Made by a program: the position numbers and the translations under genes. From assembly GCF_022346885.1 (NCBI RefSeq), contig NZ_JAKRNK010000002.1, forward strand, positions 558,001 to 622,000: a stretch of DNA of 64,000 nucleotides, read 5' to 3'. This DNA comes from Paenibacillus sp. ACRRX (lineage in GTDB: Bacteria > Bacillota > Bacilli > Paenibacillales > Paenibacillaceae). The notes below the pieces were generated by a model. That model did not search any database. It was given only the letters and a program-made list of their open reading frames with translations, and had not been told where the DNA came from. Of this stretch, positions 9,711 through 19,227 are shown piece by piece (the first letter of the stretch is position 1; each line of letters begins with the position of its first letter).

Positions 9711-9736
9711 CCCCTATTAGGTTACCGCCTCTTTGC
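9699..9736. terminator. Bidirectional terminator between convergent genes
   Basis: GAGGCAGTAACC pairs with GGTTACCGCCTC around a short loop; it overlaps the end of the CorA-like gene and precedes the stop of the ABC-F gene on the other strand, with T-rich flanks. Confidence 0.8.
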
Positions 9737-9746
9737 TTATCCTTGT

Positions 9747-11297
9747 CTAGCTTTGCATCGACCATTGTTCCACGTCCCAAACCTTGGACACCCAGCCTTC
9801 ATAGAAGTCTGGTTCATGGCAGACGATGACAACTGTCCCTTTAAATGCTATTAAGGCTCGCTTCAGTTCTTCTTTGGCCAGCACATCCAAATGATTGGTA
9901 GGCTCGTCAAACACGATCCAGTTGCTTTCCTGCATCAAAAGCTTGCACAAGCGAACCTTTGCCTGCTCACCACCGCTCAAGTGACTAAGCTGACGAGTAA
10001 TATGTTCATTCTTTAATCCGCAACGAGCAAGGGCCGCACGAACCTCATGCTGATTCATATGCGGATACTCATTCCACACATCATCGATTGGTGTCAAGTT
10101 AGGTGCTTTGACTTCCTGCTCAAAGTATGCCGGATACAGAAAATCACCCATAAACACCTCACCGCCAAAGGGCTTGATAACCCCGAGCATCGTCTTCAGC
10201 AATGTTGATTTGCCGACACCATTGCAGCCGACGATTGCGATCTTCTCGCCACGTTCAATCGTAATATTCATCTTGGGCAGCAGTGCATAGTCATACCCTA
10301 CCTGCAGTTCTTTAGCTTCAACCACAAGACGTCCACTCGCACGGGACTCCTTAAAGTTAAAGGTTGGCTTGATCGCATCTTCCGGTTTGTCGATTCGTTC
10401 TAAACGATCCAATTGCTTCTCACGTGACTTGGCTCGGCTCGACGTTGAATAGCGTGCTTTGTTCCGTTGAATAAAATCTTCTTGCTTTTTAATAAATTCC
10501 TGCTGCTTCTCATAAGCATTGATATGCTGATTCTTGTTCATTTCCGCCATCTCCAAAAACTTCTCGTAGTTCGCCGAATAACGAGTCAGCTTTGCAAATT
10601 CTAGATGGTAGATAACATTAACAACCTTGTTCATAAATTCCGTATCATGAGAAATCAACATAAACGCATACGGATAGTTCTGCAAATAATTCGTTAGCCA
10701 TCCAATGTGTTCGACGTCCAAATAGTTGGTAGGCTCGTCCAACAGCAGAACGTTCGGCTGCTCAAGCAGCAACTTCGCCAACAGAACCTTTGTGCGCTGG
10801 CCACCGCTTAATGAAGCAACGTCACGGTCGAGGCCGATAGCACCTAATCCAAGCCCATTTGCCGTCTCTTCCACCTTAACATCAATCATATAAAAGCCGC
10901 TGTGATCGAGTTCTTCTTGGATCTCACCCATACGCTCCAGTAATTGTTCTAATGTATCAGGATCGGCATCAGCCATCTGCTCCGTAATCTCAATCATTTC
11001 CTTTTCTGCCTCAAACAAAGGCAGAAAAGCGTCACGTAATACATCACGAATCGTTTTCCCTGGCGTTAGCTTCGTATGCTGATCCAAATATCCGTAACGA
11101 ATACGTGGTGTCCAATCCACTCGTCCATTGTCTTTCAATACACTTCCTGTCAGGATGTTCATTAAGGTGGACTTACCTGCTCCATTTGCACCAACTAAAC
11201 CAACATGCTCACCTGGCAACAGCCGGAACGATACATCGTTAAACAATACACGCCCACCGTAGCTGTGGCCTAATTCCTCTACCGTTAACAAGCTCAT
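9747..11297 (-). CDS. ABC-F family ATPase
   Basis: A 516-residue protein with two ABC nucleotide-binding domains and no membrane segments. Walker A motifs are GANGAGKST (residues 36-44) and GCNGVGKST in the second half; signatures are LSGGQRTKV and LSGGEQAKV; Walker B stretches read LLLDEPTNYLD and IVFDEPTNHLD. The two domains are joined by the charged ABC-F linker (EKQQEFIKKQEDFIQRNKAR). ABC-F proteins work on the ribosome as translation factors or antibiotic-resistance proteins rather than as transporters. Length and sequence resemble uncharacterised Bacillus housekeeping members; drug resistance cannot be inferred. Confidence 0.92.
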   Translation of the reverse strand: MSLLTVEELGHSYGGRVLFNDVSFRLLPGEHVGLVGANGAGKSTLMNILTGSVLKDNGRVDWTPRIRYGYLDQHTKLTPGKTIRDVLRDAFLPLFEAEKEMIEITEQMADADPDTLEQLLERMGEIQEELDHSGFYMIDVKVEETANGLGLGAIGLDRDVASLSGGQRTKVLLAKLLLEQPNVLLLDEPTNYLDVEHIGWLTNYLQNYPYAFMLISHDTEFMNKVVNVIYHLEFAKLTRYSANYEKFLEMAEMNKNQHINAYEKQQEFIKKQEDFIQRNKARYSTSSRAKSREKQLDRLERIDKPEDAIKPTFNFKESRASGRLVVEAKELQVGYDYALLPKMNITIERGEKIAIVGCNGVGKSTLLKTMLGVIKPFGGEVFMGDFLYPAYFEQEVKAPNLTPIDDVWNEYPHMNQHEVRAALARCGLKNEHITRQLSHLSGGEQAKVRLCKLLMQESNWIVFDEPTNHLDVLAKEELKRALIAFKGTVVIVCHEPDFYEGWVSKVWDVEQWSMQS

Positions 11298-11393
11298 CTG
11301 TTTCTAATTCTCCTAATACTATAGAGTACAAGCACACCACTTGATTCAAAGTGCGCGCAACTCTCAACATCTTCCTAGAGAATCAGTCAGTTG

Positions 11394-12242
11394 TCAAGTA
11401 GGGAGGCACGGATAGGCGTGAAGCTGATTGCGCGTCCAAGCCAGATCTTCAGATAACACTTTATAAGGAGAATCGCCAAACCACTCTAATGAAGCAAAAT
11501 GATCAGCATGTTGAATTTCCTTTAATATATAGTCATAGCGGATTTCTCCATTCCGCAGCGCGACCATACCCTCACGATTGCCGCTTGAAGCGTACACATT
11601 ATGTGGGTCAAATATACGAAGTTGGCTGCGGGAATGAATATTTTTTAGATGATAGTGTCTTGTCCACTGTTTTAGGGCTCTATCCGCTACAACGGGATCG
11701 GTCCCTGCCTCCCATATATGAAGAAAGTCTAAGTTAACACCTATTCCTTCATGATTAACTTCTTCCATCAGCTCGATCGTAGAGGACAACGAATCCGCGA
11801 GCGTATTCGGATGTGTCTCAACTAATAAGCCTTTTCCGTATCTGCCGCACTCATCAGCAAGCAGTCGAAGTTGAGAAACCATTCTTCTGCGTTCTTCCCG
11901 CTCCACAGATGCACTCGGCAACTGACCCGCAAACGTGCGAATATAAGGCACCCCAAACAAATGAGCCGCTTCAAGCAGCCTAAAGCAGCGAGTTACCGTG
12001 GATGCTTTAAGCATAGGACCGTTAATGTCCAAGTAGTCACTAATTAATGGAATAGCTAGATGATGCAAGCGCATATAAGCAATAATCTCGGAAACGTGCT
12101 CTTTTCCCTGCTCCATCTCATTAAGGGCATGTACGCCCCATAATTCAATTCCGTTCGCTTCCTGGCTATGAGCAAAACGTGCGATATCGGACAACCCCAC
12201 CAGATGATGACGGAACGATATCGTGCATACGGACAGCTTCAT
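11394..12242 (-). CDS. asbF: 3-dehydroshikimate dehydratase, petrobactin synthesis
   Basis: AsbF makes 3,4-dihydroxybenzoate, the unusual catechol of petrobactin, from 3-dehydroshikimate. The 282-residue TIM-barrel (xylose isomerase-like) protein shows the metal ligands of the family: E142 in LVETHPNT, D172 in NLDFLH, H198 in HYHLKN and E253 in SLEWFG. The opening MKLSVCTISFRHHLV matches the AsbF family. It is the last gene of the six-gene minus-strand operon asbABCDEF, 57 bases after asbE. Confidence 0.95.
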   Translation of the reverse strand: MKLSVCTISFRHHLVGLSDIARFAHSQEANGIELWGVHALNEMEQGKEHVSEIIAYMRLHHLAIPLISDYLDINGPMLKASTVTRCFRLLEAAHLFGVPYIRTFAGQLPSASVEREERRRMVSQLRLLADECGRYGKGLLVETHPNTLADSLSSTIELMEEVNHEGIGVNLDFLHIWEAGTDPVVADRALKQWTRHYHLKNIHSRSQLRIFDPHNVYASSGNREGMVALRNGEIRYDYILKEIQHADHFASLEWFGDSPYKVLSEDLAWTRNQLHAYPCLPT

Positions 12243-12299
12243 GTAAATCCCACCTCTAGTTTCTCGTTGATCCGATAGTATCTTGCTTGGATAACCGGT

Positions 12300-13346
12300 T
12301 TATGTTTGTACCGTTGGCCTGACGTCAGTCTTCACATTTAGGTCGAAACCGCCAGTTGAATCCCCAAAGGGAAGCAGTCTGCGTTCCGCATCAATGGTCA
12401 TTTCTTTCCAAAGCTCATACTGCATAACAAGTTCTCGCTTAATCGCAAGTTCCATTTGATCGATAAGGTCACACGTTTGCAGCACAGAGGGCAGCAGTTT
12501 CGTGTGTCCAGACATTGACATTTTTATCGCCAAGTATTGAATCTTATTAAGTCCTTTTACGATATCTTCCACGCGATCCGTCCAGTATTCAAATCGTTCC
12601 TCTGAATAATAAAGCCGATCTTTAAAATACATAAATGCATATTCATAGCTATACTTACGAATAGCGATCACTTTCATCTGCTTCACGGCAGGTGTTAGCA
12701 TCGATAACGTAAAGCCATTCTTCTCCTCAGCCATCGTCAGAATCAGATGACGAAGGACTGATGTCAGTTCATTGTAGGAAGAATGACAATGAGCTTCAAA
12801 AATTTCTTCCACTTCCTTCGCAGATGGAGCTCGCAATTGCGAAGCATCTACTACAAAACCACCGCCTAGCGGGTTATGTTCTACTGCTTGAAGGATGCGT
12901 TCCTTTTTCATAATGCCTTCCCAACGAAAGTCTGGGTCCAGTACAAACCATTCGTCTTCTGTTTCAGCTTGTTCCACCATTAAATAATGCGGGAAAGGAC
13001 TTTGATTAAACTTGTTCTCGCGCTCTGGCAGCAACGACATATCCAATTGTAAAATAATATGCTGATGCTCTTGCTTGTTAGCGACAAGCTCTAGAAGACG
13101 GGCCACATTGTCCTGCTTCGTCTTAGTTTGATCGTACCACTGCACTACTTTTGTACCAAACAGCTTCTCATACCAGGTCATGTAAGAGGAGTAATCATCG
13201 CCGTCCGAATAATAAGTGATCTCGCCACGGTCTGTTTGCTCAAAATTCGCATCCCACACCCCAAAGTAGAAAGGCCGATAATCAATCATGCTGCGACGTT
13301 TTACAATTTCACATAAGCAGCTGACAATACAATGTACTTTAATCAT
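12300..13346 (-). CDS. asbE: Petrobactin biosynthesis protein AsbE
   Basis: AsbE transfers activated 3,4-dihydroxybenzoate from the carrier protein AsbD onto the spermidine arms of petrobactin. The 348-residue protein has the family N-terminal features FYFGVWDA and YMTWYEKLFG and a helical C-terminal half. The ATG at 13346 overlaps the stop of asbD by four bases and has GGAGG seven bases upstream, indicating translational coupling. The assignment rests on family resemblance and on its place between asbD and asbF, as in Bacillus anthracis. Confidence 0.88.
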   Translation of the reverse strand: MIKVHCIVSCLCEIVKRRSMIDYRPFYFGVWDANFEQTDRGEITYYSDGDDYSSYMTWYEKLFGTKVVQWYDQTKTKQDNVARLLELVANKQEHQHIILQLDMSLLPERENKFNQSPFPHYLMVEQAETEDEWFVLDPDFRWEGIMKKERILQAVEHNPLGGGFVVDASQLRAPSAKEVEEIFEAHCHSSYNELTSVLRHLILTMAEEKNGFTLSMLTPAVKQMKVIAIRKYSYEYAFMYFKDRLYYSEERFEYWTDRVEDIVKGLNKIQYLAIKMSMSGHTKLLPSVLQTCDLIDQMELAIKRELVMQYELWKEMTIDAERRLLPFGDSTGGFDLNVKTDVRPTVQT

Positions 13347-13642
13347 TGTTTATCCTCCGTGTTGGACTGTACGCTCACCTGATGCAGATCATTTCGTTCT
13401 AATGTAGCTATAAAGTCTATAAGCCCTTCCACTGTTTTAAAGGTACTCGGTTCGATATCCTCGTCAGGCACTTCATACCCCATCTCCAGCTCAATGTACA
13501 CCAATAACTGAATCAGCGTAACAGAATCGATTCGCAGTTCTTCTTGTAGATGCATCTTCTCCTCTAGCCTTTCGATATGATGCAGGTTAAGCTTGGTACG
13601 CATGACTTCCAGTAATTGTTGTTTGCACTGATCACGATTCAT
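13343..13642 (-). CDS. asbD: Aryl carrier protein AsbD
   Basis: A 99-residue acyl-carrier protein. Serine 40 in RIDSVTLIQLLVYIE is the expected 4'-phosphopantetheine attachment site. It holds 3,4-dihydroxybenzoate loaded by AsbC and hands it to AsbE. AAGGAGG precedes the ATG by ten bases, and the gene overlaps both asbC and asbE by four bases. It needs a Sfp-type phosphopantetheinyl transferase; one is encoded at 42985-43938. Confidence 0.92.
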   Translation of the reverse strand: MNRDQCKQQLLEVMRTKLNLHHIERLEEKMHLQEELRIDSVTLIQLLVYIELEMGYEVPDEDIEPSTFKTVEGLIDFIATLERNDLHQVSVQSNTEDKQ

Positions 13643-14892
13643 CTGAACGTGACCTCCTTTTCCAATTGTGTGCGGCTTATTTTGCCAGTGGGTGACTTAG
13701 GAATATTATTCACACAGCTAATGTGAGCTGGCACTTGATAGGTAGGAAGCTGCTGGATGCACCATTCCCGAATCATATCTGGTGTGAGCTGTGAGTCTGC
13801 TACAACGTGGCATAAAACTTGTTCTCCCATCACCGGGTGTATACCGCGAAATACAACTGACTCCGCAACACCAGGCATCTGAAGGATAATTTGCTCGACT
13901 TCCAGCGGGAATACTTTAAGCCCGGATACATTAATGACGTCATCCATGCGGGAAACGTACCGTAATCCCCCTGCTGTTGTCATATAACCAAGATCCGCCG
14001 TATGTATAATAGTTTCTGACTGCCTAACTACAATCTCACCAGGATGCTCGATATCCGTTCCAGCAGTGACTTGATAATGATTAAGCGCAAAGCCAAGATC
14101 CAAATGTGAGTCCATCTGGCTGCTGATGCTAATACATCCTGCCTCCGAGCAGCCATATTGCTGCATCATAAATGCAGTCCGCTGCCTCAACTCGTCGAAT
14201 ACACCAGGGGGAATAGGCATTCCCGATGTCATCAGACGATGGAACAACGTCCGTTTCCCTGTCATCTCGTCCAGCATGCGCAGCTGCGCAGGCACTCCAT
14301 ACACGATATGCGCTGGCAGCTGCCGTATCACGCTTAGTGTTAATTTGGGGTTGGCAGCAGTGACAATGATAGGTTCTGCTCCTCTTTGGAATGCAGCCAG
14401 GACGCCACACAGCAGGCCGTATGAGTGTGTAACCGAGGACAGTACGATAGGCACCTCTGCCTTGTCCAATTGAATGGCTTCATTATAAGAACTTATTTCG
14501 AGGTCAATGCTCTGCCAGGTTCGTTCTATAAGCTTCGGTTCCCCCGTAGTGCCGGAACTGAACTGCAGCAGCGAAGGTGCCTCACGGGATAAAGAAACTT
14601 CACCCTCGGCTATAAGGTGGAACTGATCGATCTCATCATAAATAACGATGCGGCAACCCGCTTTTTCTGCCAATCTCATGACAGTTTGTAAGGGCGTGTC
14701 CGCTCTCACCAGCATGACAGATGCCCCGTGTTCCTTAAAATACAAGACAAGGGCAATCGTATCCAACACAGATTGTATGCAAATCGCGTAGCTGCATCCA
14801 GAAGGATTTTGAAGATATTCAATGGATTGATAAGTTTTTATACGTTCATCATACGTCTTTCTATCCACATACTCTCGATTGATGCTAAACAT
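13639..14892 (-). CDS. asbC: 3,4-dihydroxybenzoate-AMP ligase AsbC
   Basis: An adenylating enzyme that activates 3,4-dihydroxybenzoate with ATP and loads it on AsbD. The core A3-type motif is LLQFSSGTTGEPKLI and the C-terminal lysine motif is SPTGKISR. The start at 14892 has AGGAGG seven bases upstream and gives 417 residues, the normal size; the frame stays open to 14982, into the end of asbB, but those residues are unlike the family. It follows asbB by 23 bases. Confidence 0.93.
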   Translation of the reverse strand: MFSINREYVDRKTYDERIKTYQSIEYLQNPSGCSYAICIQSVLDTIALVLYFKEHGASVMLVRADTPLQTVMRLAEKAGCRIVIYDEIDQFHLIAEGEVSLSREAPSLLQFSSGTTGEPKLIERTWQSIDLEISSYNEAIQLDKAEVPIVLSSVTHSYGLLCGVLAAFQRGAEPIIVTAANPKLTLSVIRQLPAHIVYGVPAQLRMLDEMTGKRTLFHRLMTSGMPIPPGVFDELRQRTAFMMQQYGCSEAGCISISSQMDSHLDLGFALNHYQVTAGTDIEHPGEIVVRQSETIIHTADLGYMTTAGGLRYVSRMDDVINVSGLKVFPLEVEQIILQMPGVAESVVFRGIHPVMGEQVLCHVVADSQLTPDMIREWCIQQLPTYQVPAHISCVNNIPKSPTGKISRTQLEKEVTFR

Positions 14893-14915
14893 AACCGTTC
14901 CTCCTGTACGTGTAT

Positions 14916-16847
14916 TTACCGTGATTTCATCTTTAACGTATATGCCGTATGTAACGGGTTCGGCACATGATGAAGCAGCCACTCACTGCCATTGACCAAT
15001 CTCCGATATGCAAGCTTTTCGACAGCGCATTCTTCTCGATAAAGATCATAAGCTGCAAACTTCTCGTTAAACGTATTGTCTTGCTGACGGTGGCTCTCAA
15101 TCACATCAACAACCACACGCCAGAACTCCTTCTCAGTAATAAGATTAGCGTGCTGCAGCTTGATAGCAAGCTCACTAAGATTAAACACAAACAAGCAGTC
15201 ATGCGTTAATGCAGTCAAATAGTTGATGTCGCTCATCTCATAATGTTCATCACGGTCACAGCTTTGATAGACTGGGTGCAGACTAGCAAAATCCGGACAA
15301 TGTTCAGGTTCTGCCAGGTGAGCATGTACAAACTCGACTCCTTCATGGAAGTCCTTGAGGGCAACACGGACAGGACGTCCATCACGGTGAACTATAATCA
15401 TGTTCTGCCCATGGGCTTCAAGCGCTATGCCATGCTGCACCAGCAAATGAATCACAGGAAGTACACAAGTTTCTATTAACTGCTTAAGCCACTCAACTGC
15501 ACCATATGCTTCCAACCAGCGTTTTACATACAATTGCCCATCCAGATCTAGCGCGAATAAGGCATGAAAAGGGGCTGCTTGCTCCCCGTCTTCCAGCTTA
15601 TCAACGAGGCTTTCACGCCAAATGCTTCCTGTCTTATAAGCTATCGAATCGTTCCCATCGGTATCGGAATTGGAAGTTCGATCCCAATGACAGTAGCAGC
15701 CGGCATACTCTTGCAGGATGATTACTTTTGCTTCCTGGCATAAAAATGAATCCCTCTCTACAATTCCATGAAGCCACGCGGATATCGCTGGAGCGCTGGC
15801 GATTGAATGTGGTGTAATGGATCGTACCGAGGAGGTATTGGTCATATGAAGGGATAATTTAATATAAGGTAGCAATGCATCCGTATAATTGGTTAGCGTA
15901 CGCAATGACTGTTGCGGACGATAGATCGTGCCAGTCGTCCCCAATACAACAACCCATTTTTGAGCTATAAGTGGCTCAACCTCTCTGTATAACTGGTTAT
16001 GCCATTGCCAAGGATGAACGGGAACAAATGCATACTCTTTCTCAGATTGTCCGGCTGCTCGCAGCATGCGGGTCAGGAAATCCCATTGCTGCTGTCCCAT
16101 CGCACTTTGCCACGTCTGTTTATATGAATGCCCGATAGGCATTGCAAGGTGTACATACGATGTACGCACGGCCAGCCAAATGAGTTCAATGCTTGGACTG
16201 AATTCAGGGCTGTAAGCCCTATGATCATTCACGTCCCACCCCATACGAGATTTGTAGCACGGGTGGTACAAGTGACCCTCCATTAATGCGCTTTCCAGCT
16301 CTTCATAACTTTTCCCGGCTAATGCGATGCCTTTCTCTATGCGCCGTTTCTGACACATACTATCGTTAATTACGGTTTGCTGGAGCTCGTCAATAAAGCG
16401 AAGTGTCAACCTGCCTTCCACGTTATGATGAGCCAACAATTCAAGCACGCATTGCTCGATATCCAATGCTTCAGCCTCGATACCATCTTGAATCCGAATC
16501 ACAGGCCCATGGTCTAGACAATAACGTCCATAAGACATCATCCTGCTCCCCGAGCAACGGTATGTAATATCAGGAACAGCATCACAGCTTGTACGCTGAG
16601 CCGACTCCTTATACCTTGCAGTTACTGGATGCCCTTTTATAATGAATAGCGATGTGTGCTCTGGTCTGTCCATGCTTTGAGGCTGCACCTCGACTTGGAA
16701 CATCCCCTCATAAAGTCCTGCTTCTATAAATTGACGAATAACTCTGCGTTGAACGGTGTGCAACACGCTTTGATTACTTTCATGCGTAATGAACGGTGGT
16801 TGTTGCTGAAGAAATGGCCTATATGTTTTACTAATAGGTGCTCGCAT
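14916..16847 (-). CDS. asbB: NIS siderophore synthetase AsbB
   Basis: An IucA/IucC-family, NRPS-independent siderophore synthetase of 643 residues. It carries the ATP-binding/synthetase core and the C-terminal FhuF-like segment; the family signature HGIALEAHGQN is present, followed by RVALKDFHEG. In petrobactin synthesis AsbB condenses the second spermidine arm onto citrate. The ATG at 16847 with AGGGGG upstream is chosen over a GTG at 16874 that lacks a ribosome binding site. There is a 116-base gap to asbA with no visible terminator. Confidence 0.93.
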   Translation of the reverse strand: MRAPISKTYRPFLQQQPPFITHESNQSVLHTVQRRVIRQFIEAGLYEGMFQVEVQPQSMDRPEHTSLFIIKGHPVTARYKESAQRTSCDAVPDITYRCSGSRMMSYGRYCLDHGPVIRIQDGIEAEALDIEQCVLELLAHHNVEGRLTLRFIDELQQTVINDSMCQKRRIEKGIALAGKSYEELESALMEGHLYHPCYKSRMGWDVNDHRAYSPEFSPSIELIWLAVRTSYVHLAMPIGHSYKQTWQSAMGQQQWDFLTRMLRAAGQSEKEYAFVPVHPWQWHNQLYREVEPLIAQKWVVVLGTTGTIYRPQQSLRTLTNYTDALLPYIKLSLHMTNTSSVRSITPHSIASAPAISAWLHGIVERDSFLCQEAKVIILQEYAGCYCHWDRTSNSDTDGNDSIAYKTGSIWRESLVDKLEDGEQAAPFHALFALDLDGQLYVKRWLEAYGAVEWLKQLIETCVLPVIHLLVQHGIALEAHGQNMIIVHRDGRPVRVALKDFHEGVEFVHAHLAEPEHCPDFASLHPVYQSCDRDEHYEMSDINYLTALTHDCLFVFNLSELAIKLQHANLITEKEFWRVVVDVIESHRQQDNTFNEKFAAYDLYREECAVEKLAYRRLVNGSEWLLHHVPNPLHTAYTLKMKSR

Positions 16848-16963
16848 GCTTGTCCCCCTGAACGCTTTTAACACTTCAATTACTTATCGATTCGTACATG
16901 AAAAAGCTCATACGGCTGCAACCTTCGTTGTCCTATATAGCTTTTGACGAATAAACTGCGTAC

Positions 16964-18955
16964 TTATGGTGCAACTGATAACGTTTCTTCCGCAGGCAGA
17001 AGGGATTCTTGCACTGAGGGAATGTCAACTTGATTTCGAGTAAGGTATGCGAGCGGGTTGAGAATGCGGATGTATACGGATGGGGTCTCATCAATTCCCT
17101 CCAGTTCATCAATGTCATAGAATCGGGTCATAAGGTTGGCTTTGCAAGGAATTGTATCTTCTTCTAATAACTTTTTAACAATACTTGGAGTCTCATCCCC
17201 AGAAGACACATAAGCCGACAACTCATCACGCAACACGCTGAGAAGCTCATGCTCACCTGCCAAATTATCACGACCGAAACTGTTAATCAGGCCAAAAATA
17301 TGGTTAACGATGACATAATACCGGAATCTGTCTTCTACGAGTTGATCAGAATACCAATTACGACTCTTCTCGCCTAGACCAGGAACAAGCTGCTGCAGCT
17401 TCATTTTCTGGGATTCGACATAATAAAAGCCTTGATTATCCCGATAATAATATTGTGTTGGGTATCCATCCTGGATCTTGACTAAACTGTTCTGCTGATG
17501 TGCTTCTAAAGCGATCCCGTGTTCGACGTACAACCAGACCATCGGCTTCAACGAGATGTTTAAATATCGCGCAAACCAATCCAGACTCACCTCACGCACC
17601 GTGCGGCGCTCTTCTTCCGCTAAACGATGAATGATTCGAGATAGTCTAGACTGCCTATCTGGGAGGGGCTCTTGTACAAGGGAGGCCAGCACGGTTACCT
17701 GCTCCGCTTCTTGTCCAACAAAAGGATTCGCCCTGATAACAACTTCAAAGCCAGTTTCCCCACATGCTTCCATCCGCAGCTTCTTTGCTCCCTTGCCTGA
17801 ACTGCAGTTAACACCGATGTCCTTTCTGCGTACAGCTTCTTCAAGCAGCGAAGAATCATCAGCGCCAATTTGCTCCTCATACTGTGGCTTTAGCGTAATA
17901 GAGGCTGGATCACCAATCATACAAAATTGTGGAAAATTCGTTCTTAATAACTCCCCAAGCTCCGTATTCATCAGTTGATTCATCTCAACACCACTAGGCA
18001 ATTCTTTTACTTTGTTAATTCGCATCGAATTTGTTACTTTCACTGGAAATGATAATTTGAACATATATGCTCTGTCAGGGTGGTATACCGTTCTCAAGGA
18101 TGAAGTGGCATAATAATGAGGTCCAAGCGGTCCTAAATAAGCGAGCTGCCCGCTGTGGATACGTTCGATTACGTCCTGCTGCTGCATGAGCCACTCGGCT
18201 TGCAAAGGATGCACCGGCAGCAGACACTTGGCAGTATCCAGCTCCAGCAATTCTGCAGCACTAGATTCAGCGGCGGCATCGCCAAGTAAGCAGTTACGTA
18301 TCAATTCAGATGCCGATGACGGCAAAGAAGATTGATCTTCAATTAGATCTTGAGGTGCTTCGAAATAATGAAGTTGAAATTTTCCTCCTAATTCAGGGGA
18401 GTAGAGGGGTACTTGCCTATCGATGATGCCTTGACGGCTCTTGGGTGTAGGATGAGCGCAATGGCCAAACAGAAGAGATTGCTCCGAATCAATAAAGCTG
18501 AACCTCTCGCCGTAAAGAAGCTCTGTGTCCTGATTCCTTTCCTCAATAAACCGCTGCATGCACCTGCAGCTTTCAATCATGCGAAGCATAAGCTCGTCAT
18601 AGCTGCCTTTCCTGCCGTAAGTCATCGTCAGTTCTTTCACTAATAGTGCAGTTAGCGTAACATAATCAGCCTCCATATAGTGTGACTGCTGTGCAAAACG
18701 ATAAACAGCTGGAAAATGAAAGCTATGCATCCCTGTCAAGGACCGGTAGCGAACAGGTATATAGCAAGCAGCCCCATGTATCGGTAAATAGCACCTATAA
18801 AATGATGTAGATGATAACGGCACTCCCATATCGTGATAGAACTTGAGCAGACTGCGGTCCCCTTCCACCCAAGTCCCCTCTCCCGTCTCACGAATATAGC
18901 AGTTCAACAGGCTCTGCATCGACATGTGCTCGGCAACTGATTTAGCATTTACCAT
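16964..18955 (-). CDS. asbA: NIS siderophore synthetase AsbA
   Basis: First gene of the petrobactin operon, 663 residues, IucA/IucC family. AsbA makes the first citrate-spermidine amide. Signatures are the synthetase segment KLSFPVKVTNSMRINK and the C-terminal HGIALEAHQQNSLV. The N-terminus AEHMSMQSLLNCYIRETGEG closely matches the AsbA family. AAGGAG lies seven bases ahead of the ATG. Some acidic/serine-rich insertions make it longer than the Bacillus enzyme. Transcription starts from a Fur-controlled promoter at 18995-19029. Confidence 0.93.
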   Translation of the reverse strand: MVNAKSVAEHMSMQSLLNCYIRETGEGTWVEGDRSLLKFYHDMGVPLSSTSFYRCYLPIHGAACYIPVRYRSLTGMHSFHFPAVYRFAQQSHYMEADYVTLTALLVKELTMTYGRKGSYDELMLRMIESCRCMQRFIEERNQDTELLYGERFSFIDSEQSLLFGHCAHPTPKSRQGIIDRQVPLYSPELGGKFQLHYFEAPQDLIEDQSSLPSSASELIRNCLLGDAAAESSAAELLELDTAKCLLPVHPLQAEWLMQQQDVIERIHSGQLAYLGPLGPHYYATSSLRTVYHPDRAYMFKLSFPVKVTNSMRINKVKELPSGVEMNQLMNTELGELLRTNFPQFCMIGDPASITLKPQYEEQIGADDSSLLEEAVRRKDIGVNCSSGKGAKKLRMEACGETGFEVVIRANPFVGQEAEQVTVLASLVQEPLPDRQSRLSRIIHRLAEEERRTVREVSLDWFARYLNISLKPMVWLYVEHGIALEAHQQNSLVKIQDGYPTQYYYRDNQGFYYVESQKMKLQQLVPGLGEKSRNWYSDQLVEDRFRYYVIVNHIFGLINSFGRDNLAGEHELLSVLRDELSAYVSSGDETPSIVKKLLEEDTIPCKANLMTRFYDIDELEGIDETPSVYIRILNPLAYLTRNQVDIPSVQESLLPAEETLSVAP

Positions 18956-18994
18956 GTATTTGCTCCTTCTGCATCATGCATTAAGCGTCGACGC

Positions 18995-19029
18995 ATTATC
19001 CAATAAAAATATTGTGAGAACAATTCTCA
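18995..19029 (-). promoter_or_regulatory. asb operon promoter with overlapping Fur box
   Basis: On the minus strand TTGTTC (-35, 19018-19023) and GATAAT (-10, 18995-19000) are separated by 17 bases. A Fur-like inverted repeat TGAGAA-CAA-TTCTCA covers 19015-19029 and overlaps the -35 element, so iron-loaded Fur would block polymerase. RBS and ATG of asbA follow at a normal distance. Confidence 0.82.
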
Positions 19030-19052
19030 CTATCGCTCGTGCTCATTTTAAG

Positions 19053-19067
19053 TGATAGCAATTATCA
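19053..19067. promoter_or_regulatory. Fur box in divergent intergenic region
   Basis: TGATAGCAATTATCA differs from the 7-1-7 Bacillus Fur consensus TGATAATNATTATCA at two positions. It lies upstream of the asb promoter and between the two divergent promoters. Confidence 0.75.
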
Positions 19068-19126
19068 TTTCAAGCATTAAATGAAGATCTTGAGAAAAAA
19101 CTTATAATTTAAAACAAATTCATGTT

Positions 19127-19170
19127 TGATTCTCATTTTCATTGACAACGGAGACGCAATTATTTACAAT
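19127..19170 (+). promoter_or_regulatory. Promoter of the siderophore permease genes with Fur-like site
   Basis: TTGACA (19142-19147) and TACAAT (19165-19170) with a 17-base spacer form a near-consensus sigma-A promoter. The imperfect Fur-like sequence TGATTCTCATTTTCA (19127-19141) abuts the -35 element. The permease start follows 58 bases after the -10. Confidence 0.75.
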
Positions 19171-19227
19171 TCTTCTGTTTAATACGAATTGCCTCATACA
19201 TTGATACATAAGAAAGGAGCTTTTTGC

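Noticed and set aside
14916..18955. Aerobactin or schizokinen synthesis instead of petrobactin
   Set aside because: No lysine or diamine hydroxylase/acetylase genes are present, whereas asbC, asbD, asbE and asbF, which are specific to 3,4-dihydroxybenzoate attachment, are all there.
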